NCBI GenBank assembly: GCA_947493145.1
Contig: CANLPZ010000001.1
Span: 868,001 to 932,000, forward strand
DNA: 64,000 nt
Direction of reading: 5' to 3'
Origin: an uncultured Paracoccaceae bacterium
GTDB taxonomy: Bacteria; Pseudomonadota; Alphaproteobacteria; Rhodobacterales; Rhodobacteraceae
Under the pieces are notes generated by a model. It was given only the letters and a program-made list of their open reading frames with translations, had not been told where the DNA came from and did no database searches. The position numbers and the translations under genes are program-made. Shown here piece by piece: positions 54,115 through 63,028 of this stretch; within the stretch, counting starts at the first letter, position 1; every line of letters begins with the position of its first letter.

Positions 54115-54636
54115 ATGGCCGGAAATGTTTATTTTGTCTTGGGCGGCGTAAGCTCTGGTAAATCTGCCTACGCAGAACAACTTACGACACGGCTTGGATC
54201 AAACAAAATTTATGTGGCAACAGCCCGCGTTTTAGACGATGAAATGCGTGCGAAAGTGGATACGCATAAGTCCAGCCGTGACGATGATTGGACCAACATC
54301 GAAGCACCGCGAGACGTATTCTCGGGTCTTCAAACCTGCGGTGCAGGCGACGTTGCCTTGGTCGACTGTCTGACGATGTTATTGACCAATCATATGATGG
54401 ATGCGTCTGACCTCGATCAGGAATTGGATAAATTTATCGCCGACGTCCGTGCATTTACAGGCGATATTGTGATCGTTTCGAACGAAGTCGGACTGGGTGG
54501 GATTGCAGAGACAAAACTTGGACGCCAGTTCCAACGTGAACAAGGCAAATGGAACCAAAAAGTCGCCGCAATCGCGGACGCGGCCGTGTTGATTGTTGCC
54601 GGTCAACCGGTTCCACTGACGGGAGTCATGCCATGA
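54115..54636 (+). CDS. cobU: Adenosylcobinamide kinase / adenosylcobinamide-phosphate guanylyltransferase
   Basis: This bifunctional enzyme phosphorylates adenosylcobinamide and then transfers GMP to it in cobalamin assembly. I chose the ATG at 54115 (MAGNVYFVLGG) over a TTG at 54097. The 173-residue protein has the P-loop GGVSSGKSAYAEQL (about 10-23), YVATARVLDDEM (about 33-44), LVDCLTMLL and VSNEVGLGGIAE (about 123-134). It forms a unit with the CobC-like phosphatase, overlapping by four bases. A B12 supply is needed for NrdJ, encoded 35 kb away. Confidence 0.94.
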   Translation: MAGNVYFVLGGVSSGKSAYAEQLTTRLGSNKIYVATARVLDDEMRAKVDTHKSSRDDDWTNIEAPRDVFSGLQTCGAGDVALVDCLTMLLTNHMMDASDLDQELDKFIADVRAFTGDIVIVSNEVGLGGIAETKLGRQFQREQGKWNQKVAAIADAAVLIVAGQPVPLTGVMP

Positions 54637-55211
54637 CAACGTGGTGGTGGATCCGCCATGGCCCGACCCATGAAAAAGGTATCGTCGGCTGGCGTGATGT
54701 GCCGGCTGATCTTTCGGATACAGCGCAAATCGAGCGGCTAAACAGGTTTTTGCCCCGTGATGCTTTGGTCATCGCATCCGATTTGATCCGCGCCTCTGCG
54801 ACCGCCGACAAGGTTTCAGAAGGCCGCACGAGATTGGCAAATTTCGCGGAAATAAAAGAACTCAATTTTGGTCAATGGGATGGTGAACTTTGGTCAGACG
54901 TCGCCGACAAAGATCCTGACCTCAGCCGTGCCTATTGGGAAACCCCTGGCCCGCACCGCGCGCCAAACGGTGAAAGCTGGCATGATCTTCAAAATCGTAT
55001 TATTCCATTCAAAACCAAAATGTCCAAATCACACCAGAATCAAAACATTATTGCCGTGGCGCATTTTGGCGTGATCCTCTGTGCGCTTCAACACGCGCTC
55101 GGCATCGCGACACCCGAAGTTTTTGCACATAAAATAGACAATTTCTCAGTTACAAAGTTGACGTATCGCAACGACACATGGTCGGTCGATCTGATCAATT
55201 ATTTGCCGTAA
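54633..55211 (+). CDS. Histidine phosphatase, probable alpha-ribazole phosphatase (CobC-like)
   Basis: I chose the ATG at 54633 (MTTWWWIRHGPTHE). The 192-residue protein has the phosphoglycerate-mutase fold: catalytic His in RHGPT (residues 8-12), IASDLIRASATA near 49-60, ELNFGQWDGE (about 75-84) and the second catalytic His in VAHFGVI (about 150-156). Alpha-ribazole phosphatase removes phosphate in the last steps of cobalamin loop assembly. The overlap with cobU supports that role over a general phosphatase, though the family is broad. Confidence 0.85.
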   Translation: MTTWWWIRHGPTHEKGIVGWRDVPADLSDTAQIERLNRFLPRDALVIASDLIRASATADKVSEGRTRLANFAEIKELNFGQWDGELWSDVADKDPDLSRAYWETPGPHRAPNGESWHDLQNRIIPFKTKMSKSHQNQNIIAVAHFGVILCALQHALGIATPEVFAHKIDNFSVTKLTYRNDTWSVDLINYLP

Positions 55212-55258
55212 ATTCATCCAATTTCATTTACGTATCCGAAAGGAATTGCGTCGTATCG

Positions 55259-55278
55259 TTAACCAAATTTTTGGTTAA
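55259..55278. repeat. 20-bp perfect palindrome just before comM
   Basis: TTAACCAA (55259-55266) and TTGGTTAA (55271-55278) flank a four-base ATTT loop, ending six bases before the comM ATG. In RNA this is an eight-pair hairpin over the spot where a ribosome binding site should be; the only good one (AAAGGA, about 55239-55244) is some 40 bases upstream. It may be an operator or a translational control element. Confidence 0.7.
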
Positions 55279-55284
55279 TGACAT

Positions 55285-56787
55285 ATGATTTCACGCACTT
55301 ACACCGTAGCATTCGAAGGCGTCGACGCGCGTTTGGTCGAAGTTCAATGCGCCGTTACACCTGGGCTTCCCGCGTTTTCAATCGTTGGGCTTCCAAACAA
55401 AGCCGTGTCAGAGGCCAAAGATCGTGTCCGCGCGGCGCTAACCTCGTTGTCAATCGCCCTGCCTGCGAAACGAATAACGATCAATATGTCCCCTGCTGAC
55501 TTACCAAAAGAGGGGTCGCACTATGATTTACCAATTGCGCTGTCGTTGTTGGCGGCAATTGGCGCGGTCCCCGTCGCCGATGTAGAACAGTTTATTTCTC
55601 TTGGCGAATTATCGCTCGATGCCAAATTGATCCCTGTGAATGGTTGTCTACCAGCGGCGATGACGGCAGCCACACACACACGGAGCCTGATCTGTCCGAA
55701 ATCCTGCGGGGCAGAGGCCGCATGGGTTGATGCGACACAAATCATTGGCGCAGAAACCCTGCTTGATGTTGTGAAACATCTTAGCGGACAATCCGTCCTT
55801 CCGACAGCAACGGCGGGCGAATTACAAATCCCACAATCGATGCCAGACATGGCTGATGTCAAAGGACAAGAACGCGCAAAACGTGCCTTGGAAATCGCAG
55901 CCGCAGGGCGCCATCATGTCATGCTTGTGGGCACACCGGGGTCAGGCAAATCCATGATGGCCTCACGCGTCGCGGGACTTTTGCCGCCACTGTCGCCGCA
56001 AGAAGCGTTGGAAACTTCCATGATACATTCCGTTGCAGGTATGTTGGACGAAGGTGGAATTTCGCGCGCGCGGCCCTATCGAGATCCTCATCATACCGCA
56101 TCGGTCCCCGCGATCGTCGGTGGCGGCAGAGGCGCGAAACCCGGGGAAATATCACTGGCGCACAATGGCGTCTTATTCATGGATGAATTTCCGGAATTCC
56201 CTAAAACGGTTTTGGAAACACTGCGCCAGCCCATTGAAACAGGTGAAATTGCGATTTCTCGCGTGAATGCCCACGTGAAATACCCATGCCGATTCATGCT
56301 GGTCGCCGCCGCAAACCCGTGCAAATGCGGGTACCTTACCGACCCATCACGCGCCTGTTCGCGCGCCCCCATATGTGGCGAGGATTACATGGGCCGAATT
56401 TCAGGACCATTGATGGACAGGTTTGATCTGCGTGTCGACGTGCCTCCTGTCGAATTTCAAGATTTGCACATGCCCGCGAACGGCGAAAGCTCCGCCGCTA
56501 TCGCGGCGCGCGTTGCCTCTGCACGTGCGATCCAAATGGAACGCTACGAAGGCGTTTCAAATGTTACGGTCAACGCAGACATTCAGGGGGAATTGCTCCA
56601 ATCAGTTGCGACACCTTCGACGGACGGTGCTGACCTGCTCAACTCAGCCGCTGACAAATTCAGGCTCACCGCGCGCGGATATCACCGCGTACTGCGCGTG
56701 GCACGAACGATCGCAGATTTGGGCGGCGCTGACGTGGTTGAACGACACCATATCGCCGAAGCATTGGGGTATCGACTTAACGCTTAG
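55285..56787 (+). CDS. comM: YifB/ComM-family Mg-chelatase-like AAA+ ATPase
   Basis: The 500-residue protein has an N-terminal Lon-like ChlI domain (residues 1-170, with [19 protein letters not shown]), Walker A GTPGSGKS (about 216-223), Walker [12 protein letters not shown] (about 294-304), and the Mg-chelatase C-terminal domain with [20 protein letters not shown] (about 457-476). Cys-rich CKCGYL...CSRAP binds zinc in this family. ComM is a branch-migration helicase that helps integrate transformed DNA in naturally competent bacteria, and is also common in non-competent ones. A palindrome precedes the start. The 3' end overlaps gshB by 11 bases. Confidence 0.94.
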   Translation: MISRTYTVAFEGVDARLVEVQCAVTPGLPAFSIVGLPNKAVSEAKDRVRAALTSLSIALPAKRITINMSPADLPKEGSHYDLPIALSLLAAIGAVPVADVEQFISLGELSLDAKLIPVNGCLPAAMTAATHTRSLICPKSCGAEAAWVDATQIIGAETLLDVVKHLSGQSVLPTATAGELQIPQSMPDMADVKGQERAKRALEIAAAGRHHVMLVGTPGSGKSMMASRVAGLLPPLSPQEALETSMIHSVAGMLDEGGISRARPYRDPHHTASVPAIVGGGRGAKPGEISLAHNGVLFMDEFPEFPKTVLETLRQPIETGEIAISRVNAHVKYPCRFMLVAAANPCKCGYLTDPSRACSRAPICGEDYMGRISGPLMDRFDLRVDVPPVEFQDLHMPANGESSAAIAARVASARAIQMERYEGVSNVTVNADIQGELLQSVATPSTDGADLLNSAADKFRLTARGYHRVLRVARTIADLGGADVVERHHIAEALGYRLNA

Positions 56788-57715
56788 CTTCAATCGCTTT
56801 CCAGATTTTTTCGGCAATATTCACGCCATCAAACCGCTCAAGCTCTTGAATACCGGTAGGAGAAGTCACGTTAATTTCTGTCAAATAATCGCCGATCACA
56901 TCGATCCCGACGAAAATTTGGCCTTTTTCTTTCAAAAGCGGCCCAATCGCTGCACAAATTTCCAGATCTCGGTCCGACAGGCCGATTTTTTCAGGGCGCC
57001 CACCCACGTGCATATTTGACCGCGTTTCCCCTTTGGCCGGCACACGGTTAATCGCGCCAACAGGTTCACCATCGACCAAAATGACGCGCTTGTCCCCGTT
57101 CGACACATCCGGCAAGAATTTTTGCATGATCAACGGCTCGCGGTTAATGCCGGAAAATAGCTCATGCAAAGACGAGATATTTTTGTCGTCAGGCCCTAAG
57201 CGGAAAACGCCAGCTCCGCCGTTTCCATACAATGGCTTTAAAATTACATCGCCATGTTCGGATTTGAATTCTTTCAACGTTTCGAGATCACGCGCAATCA
57301 TGGTCGGAGGCGTCAATTCTGGGAAATCCAACACCAACAATTTTTCTGGATAGTTCCGAACCCAAAATGGATCATTCACGACCAAAGTATCTGGATGAAG
57401 ACGATCTAACAGATGCGTGGTCGTAATATAGCCCATGTCAAACGGTGGGTCTTGCCGCAACCAAACCACGTCCATGTCACTTAGTTCAACATCTCTAAGA
57501 CGGCCGAGCTCAAAATGATCGCCTTCGATCCGTTTGACCGTCAGATCCCAGCCACGCGCAAAAACCTTTCCTACGCGGTACGACAGTTGATCAGGTGTAT
57601 AATAAAATAACTTGTGACCCCGCGCTTGGGCTTCTTCGGCAATCCGAAATGTGCTGTCGGCCGAGATATCGATCGGCCCAATGGGATCCATTTGGATTGC
57701 AACATTCAAAGCCAT
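56777..57715 (-). CDS. gshB: Glutathione synthetase
   Basis: GshB adds glycine to gamma-glutamylcysteine using ATP. The 312-residue ATP-grasp enzyme has [16 protein letters not shown] at the N-terminus, [16 protein letters not shown] (about 82-97), [17 protein letters not shown] (about 154-170), [17 protein letters not shown] (about 206-222) and [18 protein letters not shown] (about 273-290). An AGGTTCC site precedes the ATG. It follows rsmI and yraN, an order conserved in alphaproteobacteria, and is convergent with comM. gshA is at the other end of the window. Confidence 0.96.
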   Translation of the reverse strand: MALNVAIQMDPIGPIDISADSTFRIAEEAQARGHKLFYYTPDQLSYRVGKVFARGWDLTVKRIEGDHFELGRLRDVELSDMDVVWLRQDPPFDMGYITTTHLLDRLHPDTLVVNDPFWVRNYPEKLLVLDFPELTPPTMIARDLETLKEFKSEHGDVILKPLYGNGGAGVFRLGPDDKNISSLHELFSGINREPLIMQKFLPDVSNGDKRVILVDGEPVGAINRVPAKGETRSNMHVGGRPEKIGLSDRDLEICAAIGPLLKEKGQIFVGIDVIGDYLTEINVTSPTGIQELERFDGVNIAEKIWKAIEAKR

Positions 57716-57782
57716 TGTAGGAACCTTTCGTTTTTCGTCACCCTTACATGGCGCAGAGCCGACGTAGGTTCAATGGCTTCAC

Positions 57783-58139
57783 TTAAAAATGACTATATGC
57801 GTTTTCCAAAATTTCAATTCTACCCGATTGATCGACCAAAGCGACGTCAAATCTGAAATTGGTGTTCAAATCGCATGGATGGTTGGCTGCAAATTCTTCA
57901 CCGGCACGCATTTGGCGTTTAATCTGCGCAGAGGTTAATAGCGAAACAGCGCTGCGATGCGATTTCGATGATTTGACTTCGACAAAAACATACCCGTTTT
58001 CATCCTTAAAAATTAAATCAATCTCGCAACGTGAGCTGCGCCATCGAGATTTATAAAGCTCAAGTCCGGAGTCGATATAGGATCGAGCAACGCTGTGTTC
58101 AGCGGCGTGACCACGAAAATAGGATTGTGCGCCGCTCAT
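57783..58139 (-). CDS. yraN: YraN/UPF0102 family endonuclease-like protein
   Basis: The 118-residue protein has a restriction-endonuclease-like core: GHAAEHSVARSYIDS (about 10-24), RSSRCEIDLIFKDENGYVFV (about 37-56, with Asp and Glu metal ligands) and EVKSSKSHR (Lys in the E-x-K motif). It should be a nuclease or Holliday-junction resolvase-like protein, but the family has no firmly assigned function. It overlaps rsmI by four bases and precedes gshB by 67. Confidence 0.9.
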   Translation of the reverse strand: MSGAQSYFRGHAAEHSVARSYIDSGLELYKSRWRSSRCEIDLIFKDENGYVFVEVKSSKSHRSAVSLLTSAQIKRQMRAGEEFAANHPCDLNTNFRFDVALVDQSGRIEILENAYSHF

Positions 58140-58993
58140 GATTTCCCAAGCTCCAATGCCATTTGATAAACTTGACGCCGTGGCAATCCCAACGCCCCTG
58201 CGACAGCGGTTGCCGCATCTTTCACACGCATGGTTTTCATCGCATCTTCCAACTTTTCCACTATTATGTCGTCTGTCACTTCTTCTGATACGGCGCGGTC
58301 AACCAACAAGACTATTTCACCTTTGACGGATCGATCTGAAAATTCTTCTGCGATAGTACTAAGAGACCCGCGAGAGACTTCTTCAAACTTCTTCGTCAGT
58401 TCACGACACACCGCAATTTGCCGCTCTCCTCCTAGAACTTGCACCAATCGAGTTAATGTTTCCTGAATACGCTTAGGACTCTCATAGAACACCAGTGTGG
58501 CTTCGATTGATCTCAACTCTGCCAGCACGGTTTTCTGTGCTGCTTCTGACGTTGGTAAAAATCCGTAAAAATAAAACCGGTCGCTCGGCAATCCCGAAAC
58601 TGTCAACGCCGCGAGTACCGCAGATGCCCCCGGGGCGGATGTAACACTGTATCCGGCATCAATCACCGCGCGCCCCAAATGATACCCAGGATCCGCCACA
58701 AGCGGTGTTCCCGCCTCTGACGCATAGGCCACAGATTTTCCAGCCGCAATCGCGTCCAAAATCTTTGGTCGTGCAAAATCACCGTTGTGATCGTGATAGG
58801 CGATCAGGGGGCGATCGCCCAAAGAAATCCCATGGATATCCATGAGTTTTCGCGCGGTTCGCGTGTCTTCTGCGGCGATAACATCCGCGCTGGCCAAAAT
58901 ATCCAAAGCCCGCAAGGTGATGTCACGTGCGGTCCCGATTGGTGTCGCAACAAAGTAAAGACCGGCGGACAATGGCTTAATTAGGTGATTCAA
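58136..58993 (-). CDS. rsmI: 16S rRNA (cytidine1402-2'-O)-methyltransferase RsmI
   Basis: RsmI methylates the ribose of C1402 in 16S rRNA. The tetrapyrrole-methylase fold is clear: GLYFVATPIGTARDITLRAL (about 12-31), ADVIAAEDTRTARKLM (about 37-52), SEAGTPLVADPGYHL (about 92-106) and a C-terminal helix-turn-helix-like part (LPRRQVYQMAL). I chose a TTG start at 58993: AAGGGG lies exactly seven bases upstream (59006-59001), and the predicted N-terminus (L)NHLIKPLSAGLYF fits the family. An ATG at 59011 has no such site. The protein is 285 residues. It heads rsmI-yraN-gshB. Confidence 0.92.
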   Translation of the reverse strand: MNHLIKPLSAGLYFVATPIGTARDITLRALDILASADVIAAEDTRTARKLMDIHGISLGDRPLIAYHDHNGDFARPKILDAIAAGKSVAYASEAGTPLVADPGYHLGRAVIDAGYSVTSAPGASAVLAALTVSGLPSDRFYFYGFLPTSEAAQKTVLAELRSIEATLVFYESPKRIQETLTRLVQVLGGERQIAVCRELTKKFEEVSRGSLSTIAEEFSDRSVKGEIVLLVDRAVSEEVTDDIIVEKLEDAMKTMRVKDAATAVAGALGLPRRQVYQMALELGKS

Positions 58994-59088
58994 GACTCGA
59001 CCCCTTCGCATTGCGGATTGTATATACAGTCCCGATAGATGACCCAAATCTGCAAACTGGGCAATTCTCTGAGGGAGTGAGACGTATC

Positions 59089-60273
59089 ATGTTTTCTGTT
59101 TTTTCCAAGTCGCGCCGCGCGTTAATTAACGGGTTTGCTGCATTATCGCTTACCGCTGCTGCCGCATGCCAACCTTTCGCAACAGCGGGAATCGGTGGCG
59201 GTGGGCCCAAAATTGATACCTCAAAACCGGTGCAAGTGGCCTTATTGGTCCCTGGAGGTTCTGGCCGTGCGTCAGATGAAGCTTTGGCAGCCAGCTTGGA
59301 AAACGCCGCGCGTCTTGCGATTTCAGAACTCGATGGTGTTAAAATCGATATGCGTGTCTACAACACCGCTGGGAATGCGGCACAGGCAAGCAATGCAGCC
59401 GCGACAGCCGTAAACGACGGTGCAAAAATCATCTTGGGGCCGGTTTTTTCTGAAGCCGCTGCCGCAGCGGGTGCGACCGTCGCCGCGAGCGGAGTGAACC
59501 TGTTGAGCTTTTCCAACAACACTGCTGTTGCAGGTGGAAACGTCTTTGTCCTTGGACCAACGTTCCGCAACACGGCCGAACGTCTGGTGCGGTTTGCGAA
59601 AGGCAAAGGGAAATCAAAAATCCTGATTGTACACGCCAACAATGTCGCGGGAATCGCCGGTCAAACCGCTATTGCGCAAGCGATTGTTAAACACCAAGCG
59701 GTTAACGTCGGCTCCACACCCTATAACTTTTCCCAAGACGGTGTCGTCGGCGCGGTTCCAAGTGTTCGCGCCGCAGCACAATCGACAGGGGCGGATGCAG
59801 TCATGTTCACATCAGACAGCGCTGGAGCATTGCCGTTATTTGCGCAGTTATTACCAGAGGCAGGCCTATCGCCATCGTCGATCCAATATATGGGACTTAC
59901 ACGTTGGGATATCCCGGCACAGACCCTAACTCTGCCCGGCCTTCAGGGGGGATGGTTCGCGATGCCAGATACCGACATGGAAGCACGTTTTGACGCGCGT
60001 TACACAGCTGCATATGGCGACAAACCACATCCGATTGCAGGTCTAGCCTTCGACGGTATCGCAGCGATCGGCGCTTTGGTGGCATCTGGTAACGCGAACG
60101 CGTTGACCGCAAGTGCATTGACGCAAAACTCTGGGTTCCAAGGGACAAAAGGGATCTTCCGTTTACGTCCAGATGGGACTAATGAAAGAGGACTAGCGGT
60201 CGCTCAAGTCCGCGACAATCAGGTAGTGATCATTGACTCTGCTCCAAGAAACTTCGCCGGCGCCGGACTCTAA
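59089..60273 (+). CDS. LpoA-like penicillin-binding-protein activator
   Basis: I chose the ATG at 59089 (MFSVFSKSRR), eight bases after a GGGAG site. The 394-residue protein has a signal with a plausible lipobox (TAAAAC, Cys27) followed by a periplasmic-binding-protein-type domain: QVALLVPGGSGRASDEALAA (about 46-65), ILGPVFSEAAAA (about 122-133), FVLGPTFRNTAERLV and LAFDGIAAIGAL near the C-terminus. It lacks the TPR half of the enterobacterial LpoA. It lies divergent from rsmI, as lpoA (yraM) does in many proteobacteria. The name is from family and context; a ligand-binding role is also possible. It overlaps glnD by 41 bases. Confidence 0.85.
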   Translation: MFSVFSKSRRALINGFAALSLTAAAACQPFATAGIGGGGPKIDTSKPVQVALLVPGGSGRASDEALAASLENAARLAISELDGVKIDMRVYNTAGNAAQASNAAATAVNDGAKIILGPVFSEAAAAAGATVAASGVNLLSFSNNTAVAGGNVFVLGPTFRNTAERLVRFAKGKGKSKILIVHANNVAGIAGQTAIAQAIVKHQAVNVGSTPYNFSQDGVVGAVPSVRAAAQSTGADAVMFTSDSAGALPLFAQLLPEAGLSPSSIQYMGLTRWDIPAQTLTLPGLQGGWFAMPDTDMEARFDARYTAAYGDKPHPIAGLAFDGIAAIGALVASGNANALTASALTQNSGFQGTKGIFRLRPDGTNERGLAVAQVRDNQVVIIDSAPRNFAGAGL

Positions 60274-63028
60274 CGCCGAAAATAACGAACTTCTAATTCG
60301 CCCAGCGAAAGAGATTTTTGACACTGCGGCCGTTCAACACGCGTTGGCGGCCGCTTTTGCAAATTGCAGTTCTTCAAAAGACATTCGTGCCGAAACCGTA
60401 AAGACGCTAACCGCCGCACGCAAGCAAGGCTTAGACGTTCTGAAACAGGCATTCGCCGACGCCCCGCTCAGTTCAACCAAATTAACGCGTAGCTACGCAT
60501 GGTTAACAGACCAAGTGGTCACAACCGTTATTTGGGTCTCACAAGCCCATATTCATCCACTGCCGAATCCAACTGCGGGCGAAAAAATCAGCGTCATCGC
60601 GGTTGGTGGCTACGGGCGAAACGAAATGGCGCCGCAGTCAGATGTCGACCTGTTGTTTCTGACGCCATATAAAATCACGGCTTGGGCCGAAAGCGTTATT
60701 GAATCCTCGCTCTATATCCTGTGGGATTTACGCCTGAAGGTTGGACACGCAAGCCGCACGATTAAAGACTGTATGCGTCTGGCACGCGAAGATTACACCA
60801 TCCGAACATCATTGTTGGAATATCGCTATCTGTTTGGGGATGAAACGCTTGCGAACGAACTGCGCCAAACACTACACGATGATTTGTTCAGCTCCACCGG
60901 ACGGGATTTTGTGGAAGCAAAGCTGTCGGAACGCAGCGAACGGCACAAAAAACAAGGCGGGCAACGGTATGTGGTCGAGCCGAATGTAAAAGAAGGCAAA
61001 GGCGGGCTGCGCGATCTGCAATCATTGTATTGGATCGCAAAATATGTCCACGGCGTCGAAGACGAAGTCGACCTTGTCAAAGCGGGCCTGTTTACCCAAG
61101 ACGAGCTTGATACATTTGATTTGGCCCAAGATTTTTTATGGACGGTTCGATGCCATTTGCATCTGGTAACCGGCCGCGCGATGGATCAGCTTACCTTTGA
61201 TTTACAAGTCGAAGTTGCTGATCGCATGCACTACAAAGACCACGGCGGCCGCCGCGCGGTTGAACATTTCATGCAAGATTTTTTCCGTCACGCGACAAGT
61301 GTGGGCGACCTTACACGCATATTCCTGACAAAGCTTGAAGCCGATAACGTTAAACGTGAACCCATGCTGACCCGCATCTTTTCACGTCGCCGTTCGGTCA
61401 AACACCCCTATGAATACAAACAAAACCGTCTGAACATCGCGGACGAGAAATCGTTTTTGCGTGACCCGCTGAATATGTTGCGGATTTTTGAACAAGCGCT
61501 GCGAACTGGGACGTTGATCCACCCAGATGCTATGCGTTTGGTGTCGGCAAATTTGGCGTCAATCGATGATAGCATGCGCGCAAACAAAGAAGCGCAGAAA
61601 CTGTTCCTTGATCTGTTATTAAAACACGGCAATCCAGAACGTGCATTGCGACGAATGAACGAACTGGGTGTTTTGTCTGCCTTTATCCCCGAATTCGAGC
61701 CAATCGTCGCGATGATGCAATTTAACATGTATCATTCGTATACGGTCGACGAACACACCATTCAGGTGATTTCAAACTTTGCCCAAATCGAACGCAAAGA
61801 ATTGATTGAGGAACTCCCTGTTGCCTCTGGAATTTTGGAAGACGGCGTTAATCGCAAAGTCCTATACGTCGCGATGTTGCTCCATGACATCGGGAAAGGA
61901 CGCGATGAGGACCATTCGATCCTTGGGGCCAAAATTTCCCGCATAATTGCACCACGCTTGGGGTTAAACAAAAAAGAATGCGATACCGTCGAATGGTTGG
62001 TGCGTTACCATTTGTTGATGTCCGACATGGCCCAAAAACGCGACATTGCAGATCCGCGAACGGTTCGCGATTTCGCCAAAGCCGTCAAAAACAAAGAACG
62101 CCTAGACTTACTGACGGTGTTAACAGTTTGCGATATTCGCGGCGTTGGGCCAGATACGTGGAACAATTGGAAAGCAGCACTGATCCGCGCGCTTTACCGC
62201 CAGACGCTAAAGGCGTTGAACGAAGGTATGGAAGCGCTGAACCGAACCGAACGCGGCACGGAAGCGAAAAAGAAACTGCGCGAAGCTTTATCTGACTGGA
62301 CGACAAAAGACCTGCGCGTCGAAACGGCGCGACATTACCCCCCCTATTGGCAGGGCTTACATGTCACGGCCCATGTGGATTTTGCGCGGCTTTTGCGCGA
62401 TTTGGATGACGACGATATTGCGTTGCATCTGCACCCAGACGAAGACCGCGATGCAACGCGGGTCTGTTTCGCAATGGCAGACCATCCAGGAATTTTCAGC
62501 CGCATGTGTGGGGCTTTGGCCTTGGTCGGTGCAAATGTTGTTGATGCACGGACATATACGTCAAAAGACGGCTATGCGACGGCTGCGTTTTGGATTCAAG
62601 ACAGCGACGGCAGCCCCTATGACAGCAGCCGTTTCCCGCGACTTAGCCAAATGATCCGTAAAACACTGATGGGCGAAGTGCTTGCGCGAAACGCATTGGC
62701 ACCAAAAGACAAGATAAAGAAACGCGAAAGCGCGTTCCGAGTTCCGACATCGATTACGTTCGACAACGAAGGGTCTGAAATTTACACCATCATCGAAGTC
62801 GACACCCGTGATAGACCTGGTTTGTTATATGACCTCAGCCGGACCCTGTCCGAAAGCAACATCTATATCGCCAGCGCCGTTATCGCGACCTATGGTGAAC
62901 AGGTCGTCGATACCTTTTACGTCAAAGACATGTTTGGCCTGAAATTTTACAACGAGGGCAAATTGAAAACACTGGAAAAGAGGTTGCGTGACGCCATCGC
63001 CAAAGGTGCGGAGCGCGCGAACGCATGA
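60233..63028 (+). CDS. glnD: Bifunctional PII uridylyltransferase / uridylyl-removing enzyme
   Basis: GlnD senses glutamine and modifies PII proteins to set nitrogen regulation. The 931-residue protein has the nucleotidyltransferase site VGGYGRNEMAPQSDVDLLF (about 124-142), the HD hydrolase site LLHDIGKGRDEDHS (about 550-563), and two C-terminal ACT domains (from about 745 and 855). The start is a TTG at 60233, 41 bases inside lpoA and nine bases after AGG; no ATG in a suitable position exists before the catalytic domain. It overlaps murJ by four bases. Confidence 0.93.
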   Translation: MTLLQETSPAPDSNAENNELLIRPAKEIFDTAAVQHALAAAFANCSSSKDIRAETVKTLTAARKQGLDVLKQAFADAPLSSTKLTRSYAWLTDQVVTTVIWVSQAHIHPLPNPTAGEKISVIAVGGYGRNEMAPQSDVDLLFLTPYKITAWAESVIESSLYILWDLRLKVGHASRTIKDCMRLAREDYTIRTSLLEYRYLFGDETLANELRQTLHDDLFSSTGRDFVEAKLSERSERHKKQGGQRYVVEPNVKEGKGGLRDLQSLYWIAKYVHGVEDEVDLVKAGLFTQDELDTFDLAQDFLWTVRCHLHLVTGRAMDQLTFDLQVEVADRMHYKDHGGRRAVEHFMQDFFRHATSVGDLTRIFLTKLEADNVKREPMLTRIFSRRRSVKHPYEYKQNRLNIADEKSFLRDPLNMLRIFEQALRTGTLIHPDAMRLVSANLASIDDSMRANKEAQKLFLDLLLKHGNPERALRRMNELGVLSAFIPEFEPIVAMMQFNMYHSYTVDEHTIQVISNFAQIERKELIEELPVASGILEDGVNRKVLYVAMLLHDIGKGRDEDHSILGAKISRIIAPRLGLNKKECDTVEWLVRYHLLMSDMAQKRDIADPRTVRDFAKAVKNKERLDLLTVLTVCDIRGVGPDTWNNWKAALIRALYRQTLKALNEGMEALNRTERGTEAKKKLREALSDWTTKDLRVETARHYPPYWQGLHVTAHVDFARLLRDLDDDDIALHLHPDEDRDATRVCFAMADHPGIFSRMCGALALVGANVVDARTYTSKDGYATAAFWIQDSDGSPYDSSRFPRLSQMIRKTLMGEVLARNALAPKDKIKKRESAFRVPTSITFDNEGSEIYTIIEVDTRDRPGLLYDLSRTLSESNIYIASAVIATYGEQVVDTFYVKDMFGLKFYNEGKLKTLEKRLRDAIAKGAERANA

